From Plumapathes pennacea (Eukaryota > Cnidaria > Anthozoa > Antipatharia > Myriopathidae): DNA of 64,000 nucleotides. Below are positions 20,641 to 32,311 of the stretch, piece after piece. Each line of letters starts with the position of its first letter. Within the stretch, counting starts at the first letter, position 1. The DNA is taken from the NCBI GenBank assembly GCA_964036295.1, contig OZ038464.1:25524508-25588507 (forward strand), written 5' to 3'. The notes under the pieces were generated by a model. It ran no database searches. It had not been told where the DNA came from and saw only the letters and a program-made list of their open reading frames with translations. The translations under genes were made by a program, and so were the position numbers.

Positions 20641-23600
20641 CTATGTTAACGTAAGTAGTCGGCCACAACAGTACAGATCCTAAAGTCCATGCATCAATCC
20701 TATATGCTAATAAATACAGATCACTAGAAAACATCCTAAAAAGCCATCAATCCGAAGCATAAAAATGAAAACGAAAGAAAACCAGAAAAACGAATCGAAT
20801 CAGTATACTATTGACCGAATGTTCGAAAATTGGCCCTCCTAGAAATCGAACAAAAAATCTAAAAAACTGACTAGCGTTACAAACAAATGAAAAGCATACC
20901 TCTTCATGTCTTCTGAATCCTTCCAAGTCGTATACTCAAAGAGTCTCCCACAACCAGGCCCCAATAAGCCCCGTACTCTAGCCTATATGCCCTATATTTG
21001 TCTCCTAAGCTGCGTATTTTATCGCAGGGTGAACTGTTACCCTTTCCCCCTCTATTTAATCCTTTCACTGCCAAATGCGTGCAGCAAAGATGCGTTTCAA
21101 ACTAGACTGTCAAATGTGACGACTCGAATGAAAAGCTCTCAAAAGCAGTTCACGGAGTCTGTCGAGCAAATCAAAATAATACATTTGGACAGGCAAACAA
21201 ACATGGCAGTGAAACGATTAAAAAGTCACTAAAATTAAATACAACACACATGACTCAAGATGTGGTACCGAAAGCCGCTTTTAAGGGCTCCAACATTGAC
21301 GCATCTTCCAATGTGTCACGCTCCTACAACGCCAAGCTTGAGACGTTGAATCCTTCCGGCCGGTCGACACGCTTGCAGATCCGATGTGGAGCTAGGTGTG
21401 GTTTCCTTCTCGATTTCGACTCGCTTTTTCGAACACTAGCACACAAAACTAGCTGGTTCGCCGTTATCTCGCAAAAAACCGAACTCTGATACTGTTTTGA
21501 CGAAACTAAATACTAGCTAGGGGTGGGTTGGGAGAGACTCTAATACCTGCCAGTTGCTGAAGACACTGCGGAGTTGCCACTTGAGGGGAACTGACTTTCT
21601 GGCGCGTTATGGTTGCTGTCGTGGTACTGAAGGTTTCAGGCTTTTCCTGGCTCTGTTACAATTATTCTTCATTGAATAAGTCACATGTCGCGGCTGCAGA
21701 TTTAACATGCAAAATAGAACTGTTGATTAATTCCTAGTCAATTCATGCCACCGGCATCATGAATGATATGTTCACTTTTTCTGCCGAGACATATCTCAGG
21801 ACTCATTCGTATATTAATTCCCAATATGTAAAGCTGATCAAAATAGGCGAAGAAGAAGGCGGAGAGGGAAACTGGTACTGAAAAGAACAAAATGAAACGT
21901 ATTCAAATACAAACACACCACTCCAACACAAGAAATTGTACAAGGAGAAGTGGAAGAGGGGGAAGAAACACAGGCGCGCATGAAAGAAACTAACTACACA
22001 ATTTACACTAATAAGAAAGAATCAAATTCTGTGCAAATGATTATCATTTACAACTGACGAAGTGGTCGCTACGCTCCGCGCTATCGAGAGATACATGTCA
22101 GTTTCGCTCTCTCGTCCCGCCTCAATGAAAGTGCGCCATACAATACGAAGTTCGCTTTACCTTCAACTTCAACGGAAGAAAGTTCCTGCTGAGCCATCCG
22201 ACGGGATAATGCTTTCCAGAGTTCATTCTCACAGTCAGTATCAACCAACTAAAATAAAGAAAACATCTGCAATCATTTATTTGCACTGCAATGTCACTGC
22301 ACCTAAAACCTTCGAGCAAAATGATAATAATGGTCATAATGAAGAGCAAAGAAAAATTGGAAGACTGACAAACCTTGACGGTGGAGTGAATCTTTGCAAT
22401 CTCCCGTTCAATGCAGCGAAGCCAGATAATAGTTTGTCGGGTTAGTGGCTTCTTCGCGATGACCCCAAAAAGACAAACGCGCTCAGTTCCTCGTGGCGCT
22501 TGGTCGTGAGTGCTGCTTGTTCAGCATTCAGTGCCCATTGCAGCACCTCTTTACGCCTCGAACGTTTGGAACATCTGATGAATCTGGGAAACATCAATCT
22601 GGTTTTCTCCACATGGCAGTCAAGACTGACGAGCGTGCAAAAAATGTAACGAATTCAACGCTCAACCAATCGGAGGCCCAGCCTTTCAATTCTTGTATGC
22701 CGAATATTTGTACAATTGCCTGCACGGATTCTCCGGCTGCACCAATCGGAGCTGTCACAATTTACAAATACTTCGTGTATGTTGTGATTCCCACTTGTGT
22801 AACTGCTTACCGGGGATTTTCGGCCTGCGCCAATCGGTGTGTTTAAAAACTGCACGGACTCAGCACCACGTAGCCGTGTACGGATTGGGCATGGCTCAGG
22901 CAGCGTTCCCGGGGCTGTGTCGTGCAGATTTTGGCGGGAACACACACAGGGGACTCAGTGATACATTCCGAAAATCGAAGCTTTCGCAAGGCCTGATCTG
23001 AGATCGATCCACGCTAAATTTAAGCCCATTTCGAACTCCCAGTGTCTCAGATTTATTGTGGAAGTGATGCATTCTGGGGGAGGGAGTTATACGAGTTCCG
23101 TGTTCACGTTGTGTAGGGAGAGGGTGGAGGGGGGCAAAACATGAGGTAACGGAAGGAAGAGAACGAGGGAAGGTATCTTCTTTCGAAAGTTAATTTGCCA
23201 ACGTAATTGGAGGAACTACGCATTTTTTCGGGAAACACGCACTAAAGATCACTGAACGCTGGGATCCGCAACGGCCATGTTGGATTTTCCGAAGGCTTCC
23301 GATTCTTGGCGGAGCCATCGTGAGGAGCACCCATCGGAGCTGTTCCACAAAATATGTGTTCCACACTGCAACCTGTCCTGGCTTGCATGAGATCTATCTG
23401 CTTTTTGCTGGCTGGGAAAAAAAATAAATAAATCGGACTGCTGGGAGAGAGATAGCCGTTTTCAGTCTCGCTGGAGGCATGGGAACAAGCGAGACTGCAA
23501 TCGAGGCTACATTTTTGTTTGAATTGCTGACATTTTCTGACAAAGTGGTACACCATCAACTTGCTGGCTGGGAGATTTTCTGGGGCCGCTCTGCTGGGAA

Positions 23601-23783
23601 ACGGATATTCTGAATTGCCTCCCTGGGAGTGTGGAACACCTCTGTGTTTGCCAGCAACGTAAAAAAAGCAGAAAATAAACTATATTTTGGACAAATAACC
23701 ATACATTTGTGCACACTAACGTATTTTGAAAAATATCTTCGTTGGGTGCTCTCGCATCGTGACAAGATCGTGAGTGATCGCCC
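20641..23783. other. Gene-less stretch of about 3.1 kb
   Basis: No recognisable protein domain on either strand. Several open frames of 60-130 codons (22062-22445 plus, 23242-23559 minus) lack family features. Short CCATGTTGGA-type and GGGGGAGGG-type motifs are present. Nothing else can be supported. Confidence 0.4.
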
Positions 23784-24181
23784 ACAGGCGGCCCAAGCTG
23801 ATTGACTGTGTGACGTCACGGTCAGGTTTTATAAGAAAATGTATGGGAGATTTTAGTTGATCGATAACTCGAAAAATATTGCGAGAATAAAGCTTAGACT
23901 TGCTAACCTTGTTGTTGTGGTGGCTTTCTTGCTGCTGTAGCGATTTCAGCGTGTTTCGCTGAATTTTTCCTCTCTAACAGAAAGAATTTCAAGGCTGGAA
24001 ACTCGGTCGATCTGGCATCCAGAATGGCTCCAGAAAAGTCTCTCAAATGCGGCCTTTCAACCTCCGTATGGCCACAAAACCCAGACATATATCGAGTTAT
24101 CGATCGACTAAAATCTCCCATACATTCGCTTATAAAACCCGACCGTGACGTCACACAGTCAATCAGCTTGGGCCGCCTGTG
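23784..24181. repeat. Foldback element with ~97-bp inverted arms
   Basis: The left arm (23784-23880) begins CACAGGCGGCCCAAGCTGAT and includes TGTGACGTCACGGTC and ATGGGAGATTTTAGT. The right arm (24084-24181) is its inverse, ending in AGCTTGGGCCGCCTGTG, with only scattered mismatches. About 200 bp separate the arms. The arms contain a CRE-like TGACGTCA palindrome on each side. It is a non-autonomous foldback/MITE. Confidence 0.85.
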
Positions 24182-25158
24182 ACGCTACGGTTCAATTCAA
24201 AGGTGCTACTAAAAAAGCTTTCGATCGACCGAACTGTAAAATCCAGGTGACGTCCGCAGTTCGATCTTAATTTTCAATAACACGTGCCTTGAGAATCAAA
24301 AATCAGAAAGTAAAAGATCAGTTCATCGCTTTTGCGACTCTCAACCTCTGCTTTGAATGCCGAGTGTTCTCGGTCGTAAACTGGCCGCCATTTTTTTTGT
24401 AAGGCCTGCGCCAGTGTTATACACTGGTCAGCGGAACTGTTTCCGCCGGAAGTTGACACCCAGCAAAATAAATAAACAATGGCCATAGCGCGCAGGGGAT
24501 GACGGGAAGAGACGCTTGGTTTTCTCTCCCGCAAGCCTCCGCGCGCTTTGCATTCTCCCGCCAAACACTGATAACACCAGTTACTTTTCTTCTTCGTCAC
24601 AAATCCCTTTGAACCCGTCACATGTGCCGTATGGCTACATCCCTAGCTATACAAATTATGTGACCGCTTGCTTCGTGTGTGAAATTAATCCTGGTAGTCG
24701 ATGTAGTACTTTCAGTCAGGTAAAACACGTTTTATTGATTTGCAAATCGTACTATAACAGCGATTGTCATTTGAATTTATAAAACTGTAAACACATTCTA
24801 TTGATTCTGGGTCTGATCTTAGGCCCCGTTTGTGTACGGAGGACTGAAAAGTTTATTTGGGAACCAAAGGCATGCAACAAGAGGCAGCAACGCGTTCACC
24901 GTGACAATGAATAGTTGAATTGTGCCATTTAGGCCCTGACTGCCTTGGGTCTCCGGGACAGTTTAGACAGGGCCAAATAAGACTTTTAGTGGGAATTGAA
25001 TAACACGAAAATTTAATGATTGGTGTGTTTATTTATTATCTCCTGATCTGACTAGAAGCCTTGCACAGTTCTATACAGCTCCCGGGGGAATACAGCTACA
25101 TCTGTAATAAATGTAACTTAGTCCATCTCTGATCTCTCTCTTAGGAAATTAGGAAGAA
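24182..25158. other. Upstream region of the first BTB gene
   Basis: No protein-coding exon recognised. An acceptor-like CTCTCTTAG sits 12 bases 5' of the BTB ATG at 25159, and a donor-like CAG|GTAAAA occurs at 24719. A 5'-UTR intron between them is possible but unproven. Confidence 0.35.
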
Positions 25159-25881
25159 ATGCAGAAAGTCACAGATCAACCAGACTTCTCTTCTCCCTGG
25201 CACATGAGTGATGTCATTCTGGTGGTTGAAGACCAACAACTCCATGCTCATCGCAGCACCCTCTCCATGTGTTCACCTGTGTTTGAGATCATGTTCAATG
25301 GAGACTTTAAGGAAAAACATGCCAAAAAAATCCCACTTCCTGGAAAAAAGTTTGATGAAGTTAAGGAGCTACTGCTGGTCTTATATCCCTGTGCTAAGCC
25401 TGTCAATTGTAAGAGCGTTCATTTTCTACTTCCTCTGGCTCAAGAGTATCAGATAGATCTTGTCACGAAGCGGTGTGAAGAGTTCCTGCTACAGCGACAG
25501 AAAAATGATGGTGATGCTGTGAAGTATCTTCTCCTGGCACGACAATTTGATTTGAAGAAATTGCACAAGGATTGCATTAAAATTGCCAAGACGATACAGG
25601 TACAAAAACTACGCAAGATAAAGGAATATAGATCAATTAGCTGTAAAGTCATTAGTGAAATAGCTATGGGGAGAGCAGAACTCCTTGAAGATGAGATAAG
25701 AAAGGTGAAAAAACAGTTTGTTGATTGCTTGAAGTCGATTTTCAATTCAGATCACTGTGTTTCTTGGAAGTTGGCATCATCAGGTGTTTTTGACCCTTTA
25801 GATCCAATATCAGTGGCTGATATTGAACATCTTTTGAATGCTATTGAAAACATGTTAAACTCAAGTTCCACACCATTTTAA
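25159..25881 (+). CDS. BTB/POZ domain protein, diverged member (240 aa)
   Basis: Single coding exon. Residues ~12-115 form a BTB/POZ fold with the hallmark order: WHMSDVILVVED, LHAHRSTLSMCSPVFEIMF (the D-x-HAH-K/R-x-L-x-x-S-P-x-F signature), a central PLPGKKFDEVKELLLVLYP strand-helix, and a LPLAQEYQIDLVTKRCEEFL helix. A helical BACK-like tail follows (residues ~120-190). There is no Kelch or MATH domain, so the protein is short. It is clearly homologous to the genes at 33767 and 37544 but much more diverged, so it predates their duplication. Such proteins homo- or heterodimerise and often act as Cul3 substrate adaptors; which applies here is unknown. An AATAAA-type polyadenylation signal lies at about 26559. 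Confidence 0.88.
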   Translation: MQKVTDQPDFSSPWHMSDVILVVEDQQLHAHRSTLSMCSPVFEIMFNGDFKEKHAKKIPLPGKKFDEVKELLLVLYPCAKPVNCKSVHFLLPLAQEYQIDLVTKRCEEFLLQRQKNDGDAVKYLLLARQFDLKKLHKDCIKIAKTIQVQKLRKIKEYRSISCKVISEIAMGRAELLEDEIRKVKKQFVDCLKSIFNSDHCVSWKLASSGVFDPLDPISVADIEHLLNAIENMLNSSSTPF

Positions 25882-27893
25882 AGTATGCAGGTTTCCACAA
25901 ATCATTTTACAGATTTTTCTCTGATGTTACTGTTTCAAAAGTTTTGATCAACATGTTGTCATGCAGGCAATGGCAGAGAAATTTATTCTTACCAGAGGCG
26001 GATCCAGGAGAAAATCTGACCAGTTTCCAAATGTGCAAGCGAGCTTCCAGATTGAAAAGATTTTTAAATGTGGCTCTCCAAAACACCATTTTTTCAGGCT
26101 GAGAACTTTCAAAAAATTTCAAAAAATTTGACTGCTTTTCCTAAACCGGTATAAAGCGGTCTGGATCTGCCCCTGCCTACAGTTAAGCGTGTTATTCATC
26201 TTGTATTCATCAAGCAATATAATATTAACCACTTGATTTGCCTGAAACACTTGCAGAGGTATAGATAACATTTAAACCAAAGGTAACAGAAAATCAATGA
26301 AGGCAGACAGGAAAAAGGTTCTTTCACAAACATTATATTATTGAAAGCTCTCTTATTTTGGATTGTGAGTTTTCTATCAGGCCGAACATTTTTCATGTAA
26401 ATAGCAAGGTCAAAGGTACTTAGTTTCTGCATCTACACACTGCATGCCTGTCAAAAAATTATGTTTTTATATATTTGCAAACTTTTATGATAATGTAGCC
26501 TGTGGAAACAGCTGCCTCACTTCATCAGCTGGATTCAAACATGTTTTTGCATATTTGTAATAAAATGTGTTTTGTAGTAAAACAGTTTTTATTGTTGTTG
26601 CTCTAACTCTTACCAACCATGGCAGAATAGCTGCAGACTGGAGTTGGCCAAGACTTAAATCCACTATACATGCACATTTACAGTTAGGACATCTGAATTA
26701 TGCAGGCTAATTTACAGTAGGCTCATGCTAATCCCATTTTGGTTCTCACTTTCTATTCAAGTACCAACAAGTGCAGTTAGTTCATATATGGTTCACTGTG
26801 TATAGAAACAAAATTATTGCTTCAAGTTAACAAGGGTTTGAGTTACTGGGATTCTGCTGGGTATATATAAATGCATAACCAAATATGGTGTAGCTACAAA
26901 AGACTGGACCTCAACATGGGCATGTCGGCCGTATTAACTTGGAAGCAATAGGTAACGTACTTCAATTTATCCCGATCACTAAGAAAACCAAAACCATATT
27001 GCAACGTCCCTATTAAATACCCCCTCCCTCTCCTCTTGGAAATCTTTTCACAGTCTGACAAATTGTTATGAATCATGCTCAGTCCCCAGCCGGTGATTCA
27101 GTGCCCGCGATCCTTCCTGATAATCTTCCCAGGCCCTCCTCGGTAGAGTGCAACGTCTAGAACAACTGAAGAGAAAGTTGAGGGACTTGTTCCGTTTATA
27201 AGTTATCGTGCAATCCCAGCTTGTTGCCCTAAGAGGTTTGTACGTGTTTCTAGTGGGGTATTTATTGCTTCCTTCTTATGTTACTAAGACAATACAATGT
27301 GCAGTCGCTCCTCATTGCTGTCACTGGGGTTTCGTACCATGCATGCGTATATTTTCAGGAAACAAAAAGGACGTTCCACTGAATAGGGTCGGGTTCTCTG
27401 TCTTTAATAACAAAACAGGGTATACAATCTACACTTCAGTGTCTCGAATAGGGTCCTCTTTTCTTAGTGATGTCGCTCTCAGGCCTAACCTCTTTGAGTC
27501 AAATAAACTTCACTTCCGGAGTTTGAGCAGAAATTCGATGCTCTGTTCGTTGAATTGCGCGTTCTCTTCTGTCACTAGAAGTTGCGCTGTCATTTTTAGA
27601 CTGTCAATTTGTAGACCCAAAAAAGAGGTCGACGGCCCAGCGATTATGTAACCCAATTAAGGCCATTTTTTTCTCCACATAAAAAAATGTGGTAAAACAG
27701 GAAAAGTTTCCTCTTGTAAGTGTAATTGATACAATTATTATTGTTTTAATGCAGGCTTTAATGTAAAAATGTAAACTTTCGAAGGTTGGTGAATTAAAAC
27801 ATTGACCTGAGTGACTCTGAACAAGATAAACAAGCGGACGGACTGATGACGTCACCAACATGCGCAATGCGTTTGTCAGCTCTGTCGTGACGG
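25882..27893. other. 3' UTR and intergenic stretch
   Basis: AT-rich. AATAAA near 26559 could end the first BTB transcript. No other gene recognised. The sequence from 27894 onward is the start of the duplicated unit. Confidence 0.45.
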
Positions 27894-27922
27894 CCTGATT
27901 ATCTGAATATTGCATTTGAAAG
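27894..27922 (+). other. Probable 5'-UTR exon end of BTB gene, unit 1
   Basis: CATTTGAAAG is followed by a consensus donor GTGAGT (27923-27928). The same donor is conserved in unit 2 (exon end 36446). The matching acceptor TTGATTCAG lies four bases before the BTB ATG in both units. The inferred intron would run 27923-33762 and contains the gypsy insertion. This rests on splice consensus and conservation only. Confidence 0.4.
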
Positions 27923-28398
27923 GTGAGTGCGTTATAGTTTCCTGTCATATTGCAGTCCTTCTCCGTAGTTGTGGATACATTATTTTGTTCGTGTGTGTTA
28001 CGGCTTTCTGCATTTGCTTGTTTTACTAGCCTGGATCCGTCCGTATAGTGACGATACCTGTTAGGATTCCTTATACTTCGGTCGATGTGTATTCTAGAAG
28101 TAGTGCTATTGATATTAATTTAACGATGTCAGTGCCCAGTGGAAGGGACTAGTCCATTTATCGACTGTATCTGATTTTAACTGATTCGTCGAACTCTCGA
28201 TCAGTACTTCCGGCTTCAATCTAGATGATGCTCGACAACGTTCGGTTGATGGATCGTGTTCGCCACACAAGATACGTCGATAAATGGATTATTACTCAGA
28301 AGTTCCAACTACGTACAGTCAAGCTGTTGCGATCGCGCAATTTCGGTATAATTCGTTTACTGAATGTACTCCAATTAGCTGCCACTGTGGAAGGAAAT

Positions 28399-28580
28399 TG
28401 TGACGAGTTGCGTTACTGTTTAGTTCTGTTTTGTGTTATTGTTAATTTAAGCCAATCACATCGTTGCTTGCTTGAACAAACACACGTGCGAGTAAAACTA
28501 CGGACGCGAGGAGGAGCGATTGGGGATACAGCTTGTCAGTGAATAAATACTGAGTTTACTACCAGTATTAGCTTTTTACA
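28399..28580 (+). repeat. 5' LTR of gypsy element
   Basis: 182 bp, TGTGACGAG..TTTTTACA. It contains GTGAATAAATACTG, a polyadenylation-signal-like motif near its 3' side. A TGG-beginning, tRNA-complement-like primer site follows directly (TGGTGGCAGCGG at 28581). Confidence 0.92.
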
Positions 28581-28627
28581 TGGTGGCAGCGGTGTAAGAA
28601 CCACCGCCCGAGACGATTTAAGGACAC

Positions 28628-31600
28628 ATGGCATCGCCTTTTGCTCTGCCGCCGCCAGCTCCATTAGAAATTCACGATGGAAACGCTTCAGAGAAGTGGA
28701 AAAAATTCCTTCTCGCCTGGCAAAACTATTCGCTCGCTACGGAACTGAACAAGAAGTCAGAACCGGTTCAGGTGGCAACGTTGCTTACGGTAATTGGCGA
28801 AGAGGCCAGAGACGTCTATTCCACGTTCAGCGACTGGGCTGAAGAAGACGACGCGAATAAAATAAAGAAAGTCTTGGAGAAGTTCGGGGAATACTGCGAG
28901 CCACGAAGGAACGTGCCGTTTGAGCGCTACCGTTTCAATCGCCGAACACAACAACCCGGTGAATCCTATGACCAGTATAAGACAGCTCTGAGAAAGCTGG
29001 CTGAGGGCTGTGATTTCAACACTATCACGCCGGAGGAAATTCTCAGAGATCGACTGATATTTGGGATAAGCGATACAAAAGTTAGAGAGAGACTGCTGCG
29101 TGAAGCCAAATTAACTCTCGCTAAAACCGATGAGATTTGCCGCGCAGCCGAAAGCATGATGGCACAGATGAAAGTAGTCGGAGACAACACCGGGTCGGAA
29201 GTAAATAAAGTAGCGGATCAGGAGCATTCTTCGGGACAACGAAGGAACAGGAAGAACTTCCGTCGCAGACCGCCACAGCAAGGGCAAGGTCAAGGCAAAG
29301 AATGCGATAATTGTGGCTACCGACACGCTCCGAACCGAGAGTCCTGCCCAGCTCAAGGAAAGAACTGTTTAAAATGTGGGATCAAGAACCATTTCGCGTC
29401 CAAATGCAGACAAGCAATAAATGCAACTGAAGAAACGGCGGAGGCAGAAGAAATGCGCATGCATCAGCCTGAAATGTACCAGACGGAGGAAATCTCAGCT
29501 GTCAAGCTTGACGACTCGCAGCTGGTAACGCTGAAACTCGCGTCTGGCAGCTTTATACGATTCCAACCAGACACCGGAGCCCAGTGTAACGTCGTACCGT
29601 TACACATATACAAGCAAGCAACGGGAGACAGCGAACTTGAGAAAGTCCAGCCCCTCCAGACATCTCTCGTTGCCTATGGGGGAGCAAAGATAAAAGTCAT
29701 CGGTAAAGTATGCATTCGTGTTTGGAGGAACGACACGTCTTGTCTGTTAGATTGTAGACTCATTGACAGTGAAGAGATACGCCCAATACTTGGACGTAAG
29801 GCATGTGTAGGCATGAACATTATTCAGTACAAGGATAATGACCTACTGAATAAACCGGAAACAGGCCAAGCCCCTGTGTATGCAGTAGAAAGTCCGGGCA
29901 CCGCGATCACTAAAGAAGAGCTGATGGCGAGTTTTCCGAAGGTTTTCGGCGACGGAATTGGGCGGTTAGACGGCGAATACAAGATAAGACTCGACCAGAC
30001 CATTCAACCAGTACAGCACGCACCCCGTCGCATCGCAGTGGCGCTGCGACCAAAGCTAAAGGAAGCACTAGACGACTTAGTAGTTCAAGAAGTCATAGCA
30101 CCTGTGACCACGCCCACAGAATGGATTAGTTCCATTGTCGCTGTACCGAAGAAAACTGGAAAGTTGCGCATATGCCTCGATCCGAAAGATCTCAACCGTG
30201 CAATACAACGAGAGAACTATCAACTTCCCACGATTGAAGACATCGCTACACGCTTACACGGAGCAAAGGTCTTTACCATACTGGATGTGAGAAATGGTTT
30301 CTGGCATGTGAGTCTAGACGAGGAATCAACCTACCTCACGACATTCCAGACACCTTTTGGCCGATACCGCTGGAAACGCATGCCGTTCGGAATATCCTCA
30401 GCCCCAGAGGTTTTCCAAAGAAGGATGCACGAATTCATCGAAGGCCTCATGGGCATTGAGGTTATAGCCGATGACTTCATCACAGTGGGTTATGGCAGCA
30501 CGCTTGAAGAAGCAACACGTGATCACGACAAGAACCTCTTAGCGTTCCTGAAGCGGTGCGAAGAACGGAACGTTCGACTTAATGCCGAGAAATTGAAACT
30601 GAGACAGTCAGAGGTACCCTTCATCGGACACGTGGCAACAGACAGGGGACTTCGAGTGGACCCCACCAAAGTCCGAGCCATTGTCGAGATGCCAGATCCT
30701 ACGGACAAGACAGGAGTACAACGACTTCTGGGTTTAGCGCAGTACCTCGCGAAGTTCCTCCCCAGCCTATCGGACATCACCAAGCCGCTAAGGGACTTAA
30801 CGCAGAAGGACGTCCTTTGGGTTTGGGGCGAAGCTCAACAAACTGCATTGGACAGGCTGAAACAGGCCGTCACTCACACTCCGGTCCTGCGGTACTACAA
30901 CGTAAACGACGAGGTTACTATGCAGTGCGACGCCTCGCAGTCAGGACTAGGTGCCGCCCTACTGCAAAACGGGCAGCCAATAGCCTATGCGTCACGAGCC
31001 CTGACGTCGGCCGAAACACGTTACGCACAAATCGAGAAAGAGCTGCTCGCAATAGTCTTTGCCTGTGAACGTTTTGACGCGTACGTTTACGGCCGCAACA
31101 GGGTCAACGTGGAGACGGACCACAAGCCTCTGGAGCCAATCTTCTTGAAGCCACTTGATTCTGCCCCTAAGCGTCTGCAGAGGATGCTCCTGCGGTTGCA
31201 GAAATACAGCCTACTTGTCAAATATAAGAAAGGAAAGGAAATGCACCTAGCAGATACGCTTAGTCGAGCCTATCTTCCCGAAGTCAACGCATGCGACTTT
31301 ACGAGAGAGCTGGAAGAAATCGATCATCGCTCTTGGCTACCCGTGACTGAGGAGCGATGGCAGCAGCTAAAGAATGCAGCAGCAGATGACCCAGTACAGC
31401 AGAGGCTTCGTCAGACCATCGTACGAGGATGGCCACAAAGCAAGGCAGAGGTCCCAGAATGTGTGCGGCCCTACTTTGATATACGCGACGAGCTAACAGT
31501 CCAAGACGAGTTGATCTTCAAGGGACAGTTGCTGGTAGTTCCTACTGTGATGCGGAAAGAGCTCATGGCGAAGACCCACGCAACGCACATTGGTATAGAG

Positions 31601-32311
31601 GCCTGCATCCGTAGAGCAAGAGACTCTCTCTACTGGCCGCGAATGACAACAGAGCTTAAAGAATACATCTCCAAGTGTGATGTCTGCCAAACTCACCGCA
31701 GTGGACAAGGAAAAGAACCAATTTTGCAGCATGAGTTTGTCGCGCGGCCCTGGGCGAAAGTCGCTGCGGACCTCTGTGAGCTGGACAACAGAACCCTGTT
31801 AGTCATCAGCGACTACTACAGCAGTTTCATCGAAGTAGTCCGGGTAAATACAACCACCTCCCGTTCTATCATAAAGGAACTTAAACAGGTCTTTGCGCGT
31901 TTCGGAGTTCCAGATACCTTAGTGACAGATAACGGGCCACAGTTCTCCTCAGCGGAGTTTGCCGTGTTTGCGAAGACATGGATGTTTGAGCACAAGACAT
32001 CGTCGCCGACGTATCCACAGTCCAACGGAAAGTCAGAAAATGCAGTCCAGACCATAAAGAGGCTCTTTGCCAAATGTAAGACATCAGGTGAATCAGAATT
32101 CCAGGCCCTGTTAGATTGGCGAAACACGCCCACTGAGGGGATCGGCACCAGCCCTGCACAGCGCTTAATGGATCGGCGTTGTAAGACACTTCTTCCTGTC
32201 GCTGGGTCGCTACTACAGCCTAGGTACTCTACAGAAGTTGAAACCCAAAAAACTGATTGGTGTCAAGAGGCGCCAACAGTTCTACTACAATCAGCGCAGC
32301 AAACCCCTTAA
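28628..32311 (+). CDS. Ty3/gypsy gag-pol polyprotein (1227 codons before frame break)
   Basis: Gag-like N-terminus (residues ~1-200) followed by two CCHC-type knuckles (~226-261, CDNCGYRH and CLKCGIKNHFASKC). The aspartic protease motif is PDTGAQCNVV near 315. Reverse transcriptase spans ~430-640, with the catalytic pair in IADDF near 615 in place of the usual YxDD. RNase H begins QCDASQSGLGAALL. The integrase H2C2 zinc region runs HATHIG to CDVCQTH. The rve core has TDNGPQF near 1100 and GKSENAV near 1137 (D-35-E spacing). After about residue 1205 the frame loses similarity and stops at 32311. The integrase C-terminal domain continues in another frame from about 32238. The break lies near an A-run at 32249-32254. 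ATG 28628 follows the LTR and primer site by about 48 bases. Confidence 0.93.
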   Translation: MASPFALPPPAPLEIHDGNASEKWKKFLLAWQNYSLATELNKKSEPVQVATLLTVIGEEARDVYSTFSDWAEEDDANKIKKVLEKFGEYCEPRRNVPFERYRFNRRTQQPGESYDQYKTALRKLAEGCDFNTITPEEILRDRLIFGISDTKVRERLLREAKLTLAKTDEICRAAESMMAQMKVVGDNTGSEVNKVADQEHSSGQRRNRKNFRRRPPQQGQGQGKECDNCGYRHAPNRESCPAQGKNCLKCGIKNHFASKCRQAINATEETAEAEEMRMHQPEMYQTEEISAVKLDDSQLVTLKLASGSFIRFQPDTGAQCNVVPLHIYKQATGDSELEKVQPLQTSLVAYGGAKIKVIGKVCIRVWRNDTSCLLDCRLIDSEEIRPILGRKACVGMNIIQYKDNDLLNKPETGQAPVYAVESPGTAITKEELMASFPKVFGDGIGRLDGEYKIRLDQTIQPVQHAPRRIAVALRPKLKEALDDLVVQEVIAPVTTPTEWISSIVAVPKKTGKLRICLDPKDLNRAIQRENYQLPTIEDIATRLHGAKVFTILDVRNGFWHVSLDEESTYLTTFQTPFGRYRWKRMPFGISSAPEVFQRRMHEFIEGLMGIEVIADDFITVGYGSTLEEATRDHDKNLLAFLKRCEERNVRLNAEKLKLRQSEVPFIGHVATDRGLRVDPTKVRAIVEMPDPTDKTGVQRLLGLAQYLAKFLPSLSDITKPLRDLTQKDVLWVWGEAQQTALDRLKQAVTHTPVLRYYNVNDEVTMQCDASQSGLGAALLQNGQPIAYASRALTSAETRYAQIEKELLAIVFACERFDAYVYGRNRVNVETDHKPLEPIFLKPLDSAPKRLQRMLLRLQKYSLLVKYKKGKEMHLADTLSRAYLPEVNACDFTRELEEIDHRSWLPVTEERWQQLKNAAADDPVQQRLRQTIVRGWPQSKAEVPECVRPYFDIRDELTVQDELIFKGQLLVVPTVMRKELMAKTHATHIGIEACIRRARDSLYWPRMTTELKEYISKCDVCQTHRSGQGKEPILQHEFVARPWAKVAADLCELDNRTLLVISDYYSSFIEVVRVNTTTSRSIIKELKQVFARFGVPDTLVTDNGPQFSSAEFAVFAKTWMFEHKTSSPTYPQSNGKSENAVQTIKRLFAKCKTSGESEFQALLDWRNTPTEGIGTSPAQRLMDRRCKTLLPVAGSLLQPRYSTEVETQKTDWCQEAPTVLLQSAQQTP

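Noticed and set aside
28225..28542. 105-codon plus frame before the gypsy polyprotein
   Set aside because: Spans the boundary of host sequence and the 5' LTR; it is not conserved as coding in unit 2.
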